Source: Saturnia japonica (Eukaryota > Arthropoda > Insecta > Lepidoptera > Saturniidae). Taken from it: 64,000 nucleotides of DNA. Where the stretch lies: contig CM065324.1 in NCBI GenBank assembly GCA_033032175.1, positions 1,860,001 to 1,924,000 of the forward strand, read 5' to 3'. A program made the translations under genes and the position numbers. A model generated the notes under the pieces. It saw nothing but the letters and a program-made list of their open reading frames with translations, was not told the DNA's origin and did no database searches. Shown one piece after another: positions 47,601 to 61,700 of the stretch; positions within the stretch are counted from its first letter, which is position 1; every line of letters starts with the position of its first letter.

Positions 47601-49559
47601 TGACCATAAACGTCATGCAATGTGGCAATAGAATTGGTCAAATACATCTTTGGGACCTTGGGACCTTGGGGTAATAATAAAAATTACCAGCATGCTATTA
47701 ATTATTTGCTGATGGAAGGTAATGGCTTAATCACCATGCGAGACAACGAAAAATCTCAATGTTCCCACATATCTATGTACCTACTACGACTACATTTTGC
47801 AAGCTTTCATGTTTATCCGCATTGTTTATCTTGGTACATACTGAGGGTAGAGGTAAATAGTCCGTCGGTCTTAACCATTCGATCAACACATATTTTTTAA
47901 TCTACATTACTATTTACTATTAGAACGAAGTAAGCTTGGTTAGTGATAATCAACCGGAACAAACACACAATGCAATAAAAAAGAAATAAGCTGCTTTTAT
48001 ATTCATTTAGTAAAAAGCTGTTATTTTGAAATTACAAACAGACACTTCAATTTTATTTATTTGTATAGATTTTGTAAACTTATAACACAGACAGGCAGTC
48101 AAGGTAAGCGTGAACGATTGAAGATAAAATCCATTAATTAGTAAAGTTTATGAATTAGCGATCATATCAGTTTATTACTAATTATGTTAAAATCCTAGTA
48201 AAATATTAGCTTAGACTTCCAGCAATCTAGTTGCTAATGCCAAAAGCCTTTGTGCGTGTCTTGTAAACTATTAGTGATATTACATAGCGATTTCGTGATA
48301 GAATAAAAATAGGTGCTTGTCATACGACGTCGTATTGCAGAGGCGATTTCCCGCGCATGCGTCAAGGCGTTGCCGGGTATAAAAAGTACATTTCCCATTT
48401 CGTTACATAGATCGGGGTAAAATTTATAATCTTCTGCTTTTGAATTTATATCACTTTAATGTTTATTATACATAAACATTATATTTATACATTATTAACT
48501 GTACTCGCGGCTTCACTCGCGTGGACGACGGAAGACCTAAAAAAAAAAAACGCAATTTATTTAAACTTTCATAATTTTTTTATTGAGTTCATTAAGATAA
48601 CGTGATAATTATTTTTTTACAAGGACCAAATATCTAAGGAGTAAAACAAAACAAAATTGATCAAAATCTATCTAGTAGTTTTTCGTAGCAGTAGCGTGAT
48701 GCGCGCAAAATGTTAAACTTCAATTATTTTATTTGTATAGATGTAATATACTTTCTATAGTGTGCCAATCGATATTAGATATAACTAGTTTCATATTAAT
48801 AGGTACATCTATTTCTGCTACAAAACAAAAGTTCTCGGTACCATTGTCTTCAATTCTAAAGGGTATGGTTAGCAGAATGCACTGGCACACAAAGCATTAC
48901 AGCTTACACCTCAGAAGTATCTACCTATTAATGACTGGCCTCAGTTAGGACTTCGGTCTTTCTGAGGTTGGTTATAAATATCTATAGACTTTAGTGATCA
49001 CCTAAAGTCGAAATGTTTGGACAGCTGTTTGCTATATAACATCATTACGAAAAACAAAAAAAAAAAAACTTTATTCAATTTAGGCCCTAAGAAGGCATTT
49101 GTGAACGTCAAAACACTACTGTCAGTTCGGAAATTAACACAGCCATCAAAAATAACCGGTAAGAAACTCTCCAGAAAAGATTGTATATTTAATGTGTATT
49201 TTATTTTCAACTAGTTTTTTCTGTGACCTCGTTTCCGTTATTATCAAAATGAAACAATTCGTACACATATAGTATAACATGTTTGTATTAACGCAGAACC
49301 TTCGCATGTATTTGTACAACAATACACCTAAATTTCATCGGAGTCGTATGAGTGGTTTAGAAACGCAAGTGACAAAGAAACAATGAACCCTTAATTTTAA
49401 TAATTAGTATATCTACTCTTACACTAAGTTCAAGCTTTAATTACTTTTTATAAAACGTTGTAACATTTTGTATGTGATAATATATGAGAATCTATAAATC
49501 ATTATAAAAACATATTTAACATGAGATTAGGGTGATATTATAATCATGTAACACTGCCT

Positions 49560-49771
49560 AAATATTGGCGCGCGCGCGAAACACTCCTCCAAATCAACAT
49601 GGCGAACGCTCCGGGAGCGCGCCTCGCATCTACCTAAACTGCCGGAAAATTCCAACGGAAAAACGTTTCTGTAATAGTGTTAAATTTAAACAAAGAGTGT
49701 TGTTAATAATGTATCCAGTTTAGGAGTGCGATTTGTGATTTTCTTTGTGTCAGTGAGTTATTGTTTATTGC
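49560..49771 (+). promoter_or_regulatory. CG-rich promoter/5' leader region with small upstream ORF
   Basis: GGCGCGCGCGCG (49567-49578) stands out from AT-rich flanks. ACATGGCGAAC at 49598-49608 resembles the ATGGC core bound by YY1/Pho-type factors. It also opens a 12-codon upstream ORF (49599-49637) that ends before the main ATG at 49772. The transcription start is not known. Confidence 0.45.
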
Positions 49772-52700
49772 ATGAGTGTAATTGATGGGGCGGCTGTTCG
49801 GGACGATGGACGCGACTCGCCGGCTAGCACCGAACAGTTAACGTACGTATGTTAAACAAATGAACGGAAAAACCTAACAAAAACCCCGGTACATGCGAAT
49901 TGAATAGCTTCACTAACAAAAAAGTTCTTATATATAAAATAATTTCTTTATTTTTCAAGCTGATAAAGTGTTTTTGTATTACATCCTTCGCTGTTTTCGT
50001 TATAAGAAAAAAAGGGTATTAAAAATGGAAACGCTTGTAGTATATACCCACAAATAATCTTGATTTACCGCATTCTATTTAACATCTAATATATATATTT
50101 AATTTAATAAATTTAGCAAAACATGTTCACGTGTACAAAGTGTAAAGACGAACATATAGGTACAATGGGACATATTCCACCATACATTTACCATCGATTG
50201 AATTTATAAAATAACTTGAAATATTGCGCACAATTAAACCGGTATCAAATTACATATTTTCGTTCTCAATGGAGCGGAGTATTGATTGGAGACAGATAAT
50301 TACGAGATGCCTTAATACGACGTTGCATGAAATATTTTTGCGTCTGTTTATACTTTGTAGGGTTAGTAAATTAGTGCTTAACTCATAAACTCAGTCAACT
50401 TTTTGAGGTGAGATTCAATTTTAGTTAAAATAAAACTGTCGAATTATGTCTGGGAAAAATGGAGACATTATTTTGTTGTAATAAAGACGCTGTTACATTA
50501 TTAGGTTTCGGTAAATTTAATTGTACTTTATAATGCAATTAATTAAACGATTTAAGAGATAAGCTCACAAAGAAATCACGACAATGTTTAGGTCGAAGTA
50601 TTTGGTAACGACTGCATCATTAAAAATGGGAACAGCCCGTATCTGCAATCCATCCAGAGCATCGAGGAGGTATTTTGCGGATCCATCCCAGAGATGCAAA
50701 CAGTATTCCATACACGACTGAACTTGCGCCTTGTAATGAAGATACAGTTGACCGGGCATGAAAAACCGTCGCACCCTGTTCAGGATTCCGAGCCTCCGAG
50801 ATTTAGTAGAGATGAAATTCAAACTTTTTTCTAAAATATTGTGTGGACCCAGAGACCGCATTGTGAATGTCGTGAAATATTTGCTATAGCATGACGTCAA
50901 TCGTTTAATCATTTGATGTTACAAATAAAAATACGAGATTTCATTTCAAGTAACAATGCTTTCGTCGATAAGAAAATATAATCTATACATTAATACGTGA
51001 AGCAAAAGCTTTCGGTACCAATTTAAGCGTATTGCGTACACGGAATACTAAGTTTTGGCATGGTTAAAGTTTATATGGAGAAGGAGTGCAGAAAGCTAAA
51101 ATTTATCTATAAAATATATTACATAAAATAAATTAATGCTGTGAATCCTAACTCGAACAGTGCCATTGAACTTAGAAACCCCAAACAAATGTCGAACAGA
51201 AAATAATTTGTGATCAAAAAGTCGCAGGTCGAATTTAGAGCTTAGGGCGATCGCTAGTTAAAACAAAAGTACGAAGGGGATTAAATATAATGACCAGCAA
51301 AAATACATTGAGACCCTACTCGTTGACCAATAATGTACTTTATAAAGAAGAAAATAGTAAGTTGTCACCAAATACAGTATATGATCACCAAATCATAGCA
51401 AATAAATTACTTTGGTATTAATGACCTATCAAACGTTGTATCAGGGTAAGTTAGTTTTAACCTGTGATAAGAATCAGCAGCAGACGACCGCGGCCGTTAA
51501 TAGCGAGATACAAATAATATTGAAATTTTGGTGGTAACGTACTATTTTTGGGTCAACAATAATTAGTCTGGAGTCATTTACTTCAATAGGATAGGAAAAT
51601 GTAAACTTTCACATTATATATTTTACTACATCTTAATTTTTTTTTAATATTAGCTCGTTATTTTGATGGTACTATCCCTGGTGGTAAGCACAGTACAATC
51701 CTAACACAAAGGTGACCACCGAGAGATCTTAATACATCGACGGTGGCAGCTGTCATGCCAGCCTGCATTGATTTAACTGGATATGAACAGGCTGATACTG
51801 AAACACGACACGTAAAAGCGAGTCACTATGTCAGACTTTTGGTAATAAGTTAAAAAAAAGCCAATATAAAGTTGTATGTGTGATTTTTTTTTCTTCTTGA
51901 ATGTACGAAAAATCGAGTGATGTAAGTGATATTAGGCATTAATAGAATCAGTCATAATATACGATTTATTAGTTAAATCTTAAATTGCTTTACAAACTTA
52001 ATCTAACCTGCTTTTACTATATTCATTTTTCTCATCAACGGACCGGATACCAGGCCACGTTCCGTATTCTTAAAAAGTGAGTTCCGTAGAAAAGTCACTC
52101 ACTATCTTTGACTTATTTTGGTAGTTAAATAATTCCGTTGTTACATCTTTTTTATCTTATTTTAAATTGCACTGTCTTTCACAGTCTCTATCTCAGTTCG
52201 GTTCTTTCTCACAGGGATCGTGGCGCAGTGGGGCAGTAAGCCTTGCTATTGAGACGATTGATCGCGGGTTCGACCCTTGCACATGACTGACTTTTGTGTG
52301 ATGAATATAATTGTCAAATGTGTGTTTGAGTAATAAATATCTATGTATGTATATGAGTATATCAACTGTTTAGTTAACTATATTAATATAATACAAGCAT
52401 TCCTTAGTTTGAAATTAAATGACCGTATGTGAAATTGTGTCCCCAACTCTCGATATATTATTATTTCATTTAAGGAGAGGTTAATAAGTGATTTGTTAAT
52501 CGTTCCATAGCTTTAAATGTTTAGGAACCGGTGATCTAGACGAGCGTTCGTGCTCTGTTATACACACATTATTGGAAATAACTGCTAAGCAAGCGTAAAA
52601 ATGTGATGGAACTGTTGGTAAGGACAATTCTATATAAAAACAACAGCGATCATCGATAGATCGTAATCCATCGGCGGTCGAGGCTGTCATGTCAGAATGA

Positions 52701-55700
52701 TTTTATATTAATATCTCTTCACTTTTTACTCTCGATGTCGTAAAGGAGGAAGATGATTTCACAGCTTCACGGTACGACAAAGAGAATGAATTCAACCGGA
52801 TGGGCTAGCTAACATGTTTATTTATCTGGATTTATTCGTTCTCCATTGCATCTTTAGCCTTCTTTTACTATTTTCAATAAAATTATTATGGAGAATTCTG
52901 TCAGTATGTCAACCGTATTTGGCGAAATGCCAAACGAGCGCACTGATCTGTGTAGATACGACGTCATACCTGCGTGAAAATCTGTAGTTATTGCGTAACT
53001 GATAGTCATGGTTATCATTGTAATAATTGTTTCTTTTGATTTTCTCACACCAGTAAATTTTGAATGAACAAGATGTGGGGACAGAAATGTGGCCGCGATT
53101 CGATACAAATCAATTTTGTTCACTTTAGTCACAGTAAGTCGAGCATAATGCAAGGCCGTACCATCCTTTTCTCCACATTTAACCCCCTGTAACTTCGTTG
53201 TGTATAAAGCAAGAAGTTTGAATTTTTAGAGATCAAGAGGACATACTATAACTGGCTATTTTGCCCATATACCTAATAATTATACTTTAAAGTTTACAAG
53301 TTATCGCTAGTCAAAGTTCTTTAATTTTTTCACTGACACATTCACGAATCATCAAAATTCTAAGGTAGTTCTAGCAGTCTTACACTTTTTAAAATTGGAA
53401 TATTAGTTAGCGTTTAGACAATAAAGGAAGGGAAAATCGCGAAATTTCATTATTTAATTTTATATGAAAAATAATGATCATTAAAAATTACGTTTAACTA
53501 ACGCATCGCGCTTGTACTCATGTTTCTTTTACGCGGTTTGAGATGGCAGCAATTAGCGTTGCTGTAGGGAGGGGAGTGCGGGCAGAAGGGAATGCAGCCA
53601 CCAAAGCAAGTTTACTGAAAACTATCACCTACAGTTCTGTAGCTGAACTTAAATTGCGTAAACTGTACTTAAACTTTAGGAAAATTAGTAGCTGACTGAC
53701 AATATATATTATCCGAGAAAAAAAAGGAGGATGATCTACAAAAAGAAATGAGATCTCATCAAAACTATACAATTTCGAATTCTCATGTAAAACCAAATCA
53801 GTTATTTTAGATAGTGTCTATGGAAGCACCTATTCAACAACTTTTTTATAAATTGTTATTTAATCGATTACCTTTCAACATTTATAGTGGCATTTATAAT
53901 GACTACCTACAGGAGACTATAAAATATAATCGTGCCAAATTTCATCAAATTCAATACAGTAGTTTCTGTTTAATTAGCGTACAAAGTAACAGACATACAG
54001 ACAGTAATTTCAAAAATTGTCGAAATACGTTTTGTCTATGATTCTAAATTCTTTACTCTTTTATTAAAGATAAGTATGGATTGACATTTTTCTGAGCACG
54101 CTAGAAACCAGTTATCCGATGACTGCAAAACAGTAGAAATTTTGTAAGTATGTCACCAAGTCTGGAATGGATTGGAGGATGACACATAATAACCCATTTC
54201 AACTGTTTAGTCTAGACGCTGGTCTCACTAATACGTACATTTTTTTACGCATTGTGTAACTTTATTATGGGCTACAGTCGGATTTTATTCGAAAAGATTT
54301 TAGGCATTGGCTTACTTTTACCAATCACCGAACTGTAATTATGTATTTGATATAAATAAGTGAAATTTTAAGCTGAAATCATTATCCAGAACAGAAACAG
54401 TGGATACAAATTAACAGACATTCTCAGAAGTAAGAGGAATTTTCTCTATGTTCAGATTAAGACAATATCAAAAACGTAATCAAGAAATTAGCATTAATTT
54501 AATTGTAATTATAACTAGCTATAAATTAAAGTAATAATTTAAGCAAAAATGCTCAGTGGTAGCGTATAGGAACTCCGCGACGATCGACGTAAGTCGGAAT
54601 ACCTACAATGTACCTTAATTTTCGGTTTTAGATACCACTTAGAAGCACTTATAGGTGTGTTCTGGCAGCTGCACTTGAGAGCCAGTTTCCTCACCAGGCT
54701 TAGTGTGGCCAAACATTTATAGAAAAAAAATTACATTTATTCCGTATTGCCACTACTATATGGTCGTGGCGATCCCGTCCGACACGATAGACTACATACA
54801 TACATACCATCACGCCTGTATCCCCGAAGGGTTAGGCAGAGGTCTACTAATGTACTCCCACACTTCGCCGTGTATGTTTTTATGTCCCATGTAATAGGGG
54901 GCGAGCCTATTGTCATTAATCGGCACAAAGCCAAACTCCAAGCTGCTACTGAGAGTTTGATAGAAAACCCCATTATCACTTTGCTCGACCTGGGAGTTGA
55001 ACCCAGAACCTCAAGAGTTCATTTTAAATTCAGAGTTCATACTTTAGAGCATTCCATCCCTATCTAAATTACAGTTTTTATTATCAGTATAAAATATGAA
55101 ATTACTACCACACAGACGACGTCGTGCGTATATAGTAAGCTTTAAATAAATATGTCATACAACTCTAAAAGCTACGCTCCCAAGGCGTAGAAGTTATTTA
55201 CTTTCAGTTTCTTTTTCACCTACATTGCGACTTTTAAAGCGATGAAGGCTTTTATGTTTGAAGATGGAAAGTAGGCGGCAGTTACATCAAGCTTTGTACA
55301 CTTTTATTCGATGTACCTAATGATTTTTTTACGGTTTTCTTGTCTTTTTTATTTTGTTGTCGTTAACTTTTTTTTGTCTTGAATGTGTATGTTCCTCCTA
55401 GCCGATTTCAGTCTCAGCTACATCACAAAAAAATATAAAATGTAGTTGAAACAAAAACTTCCTAATAAGTATTATCAATCTTTATTCAATCAATTTTTTC
55501 GCGAAATAATATTGATTTATATTTTTAAATTATTAAATAAGATCGAATATTTTGTGCTGTTTTTCATGTCAAACCACCAATAACAGCGCATGACGTCATT
55601 CGTGTGTAAGCGAATGTTACCCAATTGGTGCGTTGAGCTTAAGGTCTGTATTTTTCTTATAATTTTCTGCGTTTATTTAGTACTGACTCCATGTATGACG

Positions 55701-58700
55701 TCACGCGCTCTGCGATATCATTTGCGCGGCAATTGTAAGTAATTATAATGCTTTAATTAAATGAAATTATATTTTTCCTAGTTTTATAAATACTATGATG
55801 ATTAATAATTACCGATTTATGAAAAGTTGTCCGGTAGGCACAATCAGCTGCTTGAAGGCTTAACTGTCTTGCCATACTATGAGTATGCTCATGTCTGATG
55901 TAGCCCATTTTAGTTTCGAATGTCCTCCCGCACACTGCACGTAACATAAGCATGAACCTCGTTTATATTGTTAGTCATCTCAAATGAACTTATTGAATAT
56001 AAAGGGCCCCACTGACTTAGAGTTTACCTGCATTCTTCATCAGATCAGTCGGCGTTCCGGCCAATGTCAGTATAGTCCACTTATTACGCAATTCTTGCCT
56101 GCCAGCAATAGTTGAATATCAGCTGTCGGTTGTCGGAAGGCGACAGTCGGCAGTCGGCAGTTCAACACTGCAGCAGATCGACAGTTCACACAGTGCACCG
56201 CGGTAACTGCAAGTCTGTGTTTGATTTGGTCTTGATGTTACGGACTGTCCGGCCGATACCTGTCGACTGAGACTCGCGTTGCCGACGGCCACACACTCGC
56301 AGTTCGCTTAAGCCGTCAGTCCAAAATCTTAAAAGAAACTGTAACTGTGTGATCTATTGCGATTAACTGAGAGGAATATCTGCCGGCCAACTGTTAGTTC
56401 AGTGGGTTTCTTTATAGCCATGAGATTGTTCTTTAATATTATGTATATTCTTTGTTTAATGGTCGTCTGAACTGTTGTTGTCGTATCCTATGTCATTTTT
56501 CACACTAGCTTGAAAAAATACTGTACAGTACCTAACTAATGAAAACTATGATACAGTCCACAAACAACGACAATCGTCAGTGACACAGATTTCATGGGCA
56601 GTTGTCGATGTCATGCTCGTCTACTGGAATACCTTTTCACGCAAGATTTGAAAGACCCAATATCGTGTTCGTAGGTAGGAGATAAATCCTCCAGACTCCA
56701 GAGAACTCTCGGTTGCTTTACCATTTCTTTATTGCAAAAACCTACCATAAAACGCATACCGATGTCTTCTGATAACTACAATTAAGAGCCGATTCCCTTC
56801 CTAGTCTTAGCGTGATGTAAGTTGACAATGGGGCCCAAGATGTGTTTAACATGCTAAGCCTAGTGGAAGGAGTGGTTCTCAAGTGTATCTGCCGGAACAC
56901 ACCTATAGGTGCTTGACGACCGATGTTCAACTTCAGGGTTGTAGCTAGCCAAGCGATTATAATAAAATGCCTTACAACCATGTTATAGTTTCATCATGTT
57001 GTTTTCTTTTACCGAAAGAGCCGGCTTATTGCAGAAATTCGAACTCACTTCGATCGATGTGGTGTCCGTACACGCTACCACTGAGCTGTCATTGCTTCAA
57101 TGTCATTAATTTTTGCTTCCTAGTCTTAGCGTGATACCATTTCTGCCCTCATCATTATTATCATATCACTATCATTATCATCACTTTTGCACTTAAAATT
57201 AGGCGAAAGTCTGGTTAAATGTTATCTATAAAGCAATAAAAAAGTAGATCATCGTTCTGAGATAATTGCCCCAGAATTCGGGATTAAGGGTTCTTCAAGT
57301 CTGTCGGTGGGCTGGCTTAATATTGCCTCTCCGAACCCTAAGTGTACCGGTGCCGAGGCGATAAGGGCGGGTCACTATCGGGTGAATATCGAGTTATCGA
57401 TAACAAATAATTTTCGATTGACTGGTTTTTTATTAAATTTTCTCTATTCTTATTTCTGATTTGAGAAATCTTTACATATCCTTACAAAGGTAAGCTGAAA
57501 TAAAAGTTTCCTAGTTTACTTTGTCATTGCAAATCTTTTTACGAGGCTACGAAAAATAAAGGTTATGTTTTTCGAACGTACGTATGTATCTCTTTCTATT
57601 TTATTGGCACGCTCTGTAGCCTAAACGACTTGATCGATTAAAGCATACGAGGTTTCGTTAGATTCGTCTTAATTGTGGGAGTGACAGAGGCTATATAATA
57701 ATTAAGTGCTACATCTGAGAATCAAATAAAAATAAAAATAATTTTTTTTCTGTAAAGTGTTTTTGTTGCAGTCGGGTTTTTTGTTTCCTTTTTAATCATT
57801 TACCTTGTTAGCTTCCTTCACATCTATCCCTACATAGATTTTTACTGGTTTCGAATGCCTTTTATTTATCTTAAAGGTTTTTTTCTTTTCATTATAATTC
57901 TTGGATACCAGCTATAGTTTCAGCGAATACTTGCTAGTGACAATATTAATTTCTCAATGTGTTATATTACAGAAATGTCCAATACAGTTTTGGGAAATAA
58001 CATAAAATGGGTTTGCTTTGAACCGATCGCTGTGAAATTTAGCGTAGCGGTAGCCTGTTCCCGGGGAAGGACACAATATGAAATAATCACAGACGAAATT
58101 ACGGGATAAAGTTACTAACTTTATCAAAAATGATGAACTTGAAGAATATTAATTTCCAGTTATGTTCGATTTTGTCTCTCCTTGTGTGGAATGAGACTTA
58201 TTGCGGGACGTTTTTGTAACTGAAAACATTACAAATACATTTTCGACAGGATCAATAACAATCAAGCGGTTACGAAGGTGCGGTTCGGCGTCCGGAAGTC
58301 GCCGGGGTGCATATTGTATTGCACTGGGGTTGCTTGTGCCCATTCTAAGTCCATAGGTGACGGTAGTAGCATAGGGTTGCCAACGAAAATTTTTACACAC
58401 GCACCTGTAGGTGCTTGGCGACAGACTTCTTCTTGCTACCAATTATGATAACAGAATAGCTGATATTTATGATAATAATTATGATTTGGTCTAATCTGAG
58501 GTCACCATCGTGCCGACGCCGCATAATTGCTATATCACATTACTTTTTGATGTAATACAGTGCTAACCAGGAAAATTGTACGTGTAGGAATAATGAACAC
58601 GTTGAGTTTAACTACAAAGAAGATAGTGTTCGCATAATAGTTTTGTTATCTAATAATTTGTGAATGTTTTGATCACCATGTCGTTTTCTTTGCATCAAAA

Positions 58701-61700
58701 TAGGATGGACCCATAAGCGTCTATTTGACTTCTTACTTTTATTTAGCCATTTCTTTAGATATAATATGCAAACACTACCTCCTTTTTTAGTTAAATTTAT
58801 CATATTCGTTATTCCTACACGTATGATGCTCGTGCCTAGCAATGTATTGCTATTAATGTACAGTGATAAAGCAATCATGCGACGGCAGCGCAGTGGCGTC
58901 TACACAAGCCTTTAAGTATGCAGTGTAGGCCGGCTGAAAACCAGCGCTATAGTATTTTGCTATAGCATATGCTGAGCTGAGGTCCTTTTTGATCTTAAGT
59001 GTGGCATTTGTATGGCAACGTTTATGTAAATTAGCAATACTATATTGTAATCTTGTGTTTAATGTGTGTTGTATTAATTATGTCCGGATTTGCATTACCA
59101 AATAACTGTTCTTTCTTTCTTACATATATATATTTAGCACTCAGACGTACAACTGACATGTTGACAGAATGTTCATCACAGAAACGTCAGTCAGTCAGAA
59201 AGACAAAACATTTTAAAATGGGGTTCTTTGTTTATAAGTACCGTATATACTTTCATATTCATTTAGGAAAAAGTTGTTATTTTAAAATTACAAACAGACA
59301 CTTCAATTTTATTAATTGTATAGATTTACAAATAAATTTTATATCTCGTACGTTATATTCAGTGGTAACCCTAGAGACGATCCGCCTTTGACAAACATGG
59401 GTGCTGCTACTTTCCCGATAAGTTTTCAAAAGTTCTGTCTATATACTTTACCGTGGCTATTTCTATATTAAACTTTGAAGGTAAGAAAGAATCAGACAAC
59501 CAAACTAGGCTAATTTGCACGTGGTAAACTACGCTGAACAACAAACGAGGAAATGAGAGCAATTAGGTGGCAAGGTACTTGTGGTTAGTAAATCGAAAAG
59601 ACCGTATACTTGGTACGAAATTAGTCACTGAATCGGCATCAACACTTCACGTCACGATATTACATTATATCTGTGTATCTATTTTATAAATCTGGAGATC
59701 TGTCCGTAGACGCTTTTTTTGCAAACCTAATAGACGTGTTTTTATATAACTCTGACCACGAATATGATATTTAATTATCTTCTGGTGTATCTGTCTGTTT
59801 ATTTAAAATAATATTGCTGTATTTAAATGGCTTAACCAATTTTTATGAATTCATATACATGGGAATCATAAGTCATTCTTCAATTGATAGGCTAGGATAG
59901 AAATAGTAAGGATAATTATTTATAAAAAAAAATTTATATTCATTCTAAAACCAATTTTGATGACTTTTGTAAATTGGAAATATGTTACACCATAACGAAA
60001 ATAATTACAGCTTAATAAACGCGTGCGGAGCCGCGAAGCACCGCTAGTTTAGTATCTTACTACTTCTTCTTATCCCTTATCCTACTTAAGTAGGATTGGC
60101 ACAACATGTTACCTTCTACTAGTATTTTGTCTGGTATCTTGCGTGGCTTTTTTATTTTTACCGGTTATTTTTTATGCATACCTATAATATGGGTATCAAG
60201 TGAAAGGGAAATTAATTATAATAATCTTTATAAAATCTCGTCGAATTACAAGCGACCGCTGCCACTACCCTATAAAAATGTTACACTATACGTAAAAAAT
60301 GTACGTGTTATGTGAGACAAACGTCTAGACTAAACAGTTGAAATAGAGTAGTGTGTCATCACCACTTATCCCCCAACCCATTCCAGACTTGGTTATAACA
60401 TATACTAACAGAATTTCTACTGTTTTATATCAGATAGCTGGTTTTCATTTCAATCATATCAATCTATCAAACCTATTGAATTTCAAGTGAATTTAGGTGT
60501 AATGTAACAGATTGCAATTTTTTTGAACAATTGAAATAATCATAATTGTTAATCATATATCGCTCTCGACCGATTGGATTTTTTTTTTTTTCTATATGAC
60601 TATACTGTTAGGGGCCTTGGGGCGTCAGACGGCTTTTACAGCTTCACCGTGGCTTGGGGGCGAGCGCTTATGGCATTCAACCGCGAATGCGTGGCAACAT
60701 ACTTAAGGGTGCCAAGTGGCCGGATCTCAGCTTGGGCTGTTGCCGTAGTTGCAATTAAGTCTTCTGGGAGGAAGGGATGAACATGTGAATATTCATTTGT
60801 GTTTAGTGATCTGTCAATTTTTGTCTTTCTAACAATAACTTTTTGTAAAACAAACCGATTGTATCGTGACCACCATACACAAAGTGTAACTTACGCTATA
60901 GTAGTACGCTTATGCGTGTCGCATTCCAAGATCAGCTGGTGTATGTAACCAGTAATCAGTTAGGGTGGTAATGATCTAATTCTGACTGGATCACGACAAC
61001 TATGTACAATTTTATATGAAGACTAGCTAACCCGCGCAATTTCATCTGGCGACACATAAGGGTTAGAGACAATGGGTCGTAGGCACCTATAATACAATTC
61101 TAAAGGAGCTGAAACTTTCTTTGTTTTTCTACTAACCATTTGAGCACCATTCTCCCTCCCCTACCCACATCATTTCACATAACTAAAATACGCGCGCAGT
61201 ACTTGATCGTTATTTTGTTGCGGAGTTATTTTAAACCTGTGATATCTTCTGAGATATTCATTGAAATGAATTAATATACAGGACAGGTTTGTTCAAAATT
61301 AAATATATGTAATGAATAACGTATTTATATCGATAAGGATTAATACCATGTTTATAAAAACACATTCGCAAGAGTCAACCTTAAAAGATAGACACATACT
61401 ATCGCGAACTTTTTTTAAAACTTTTTAAGAGAAACAATTCTGTCACACATAGTTGTTGCGTAACTTTAACCATTTACGCAGCGCACGCAATGGAAACTCT
61501 CAAAAGGAATAAATGTTCTCAGTTTTTACAACATTTTTCATTGATGCTGCGCTCCTATTGGTCGTAGCGTGATGTTATATAACCTATAGCCTTCCTAGAT
61601 AAATAGGCTATCCAACACTAAAATACGTTTCCCATTCAAACCAGTAGTACTTGAGATTAGCGCGTTCAAACAAACAAACAAACTCTTCAGGTTTATAATA

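Noticed and set aside
47622..47900. 92-codon open frame after SP3
   Set aside because: No motif, no splice or regulatory context, AT-rich composition like the surrounding intergenic DNA.
52213..52290. Possible tRNA gene
   Set aside because: Box-like motifs are present, but arms are incomplete and a SINE-type body follows.
59053..59391. 112-codon open frame
   Set aside because: It runs through a known repeat tail (59240-59330) and has no recognisable motif.
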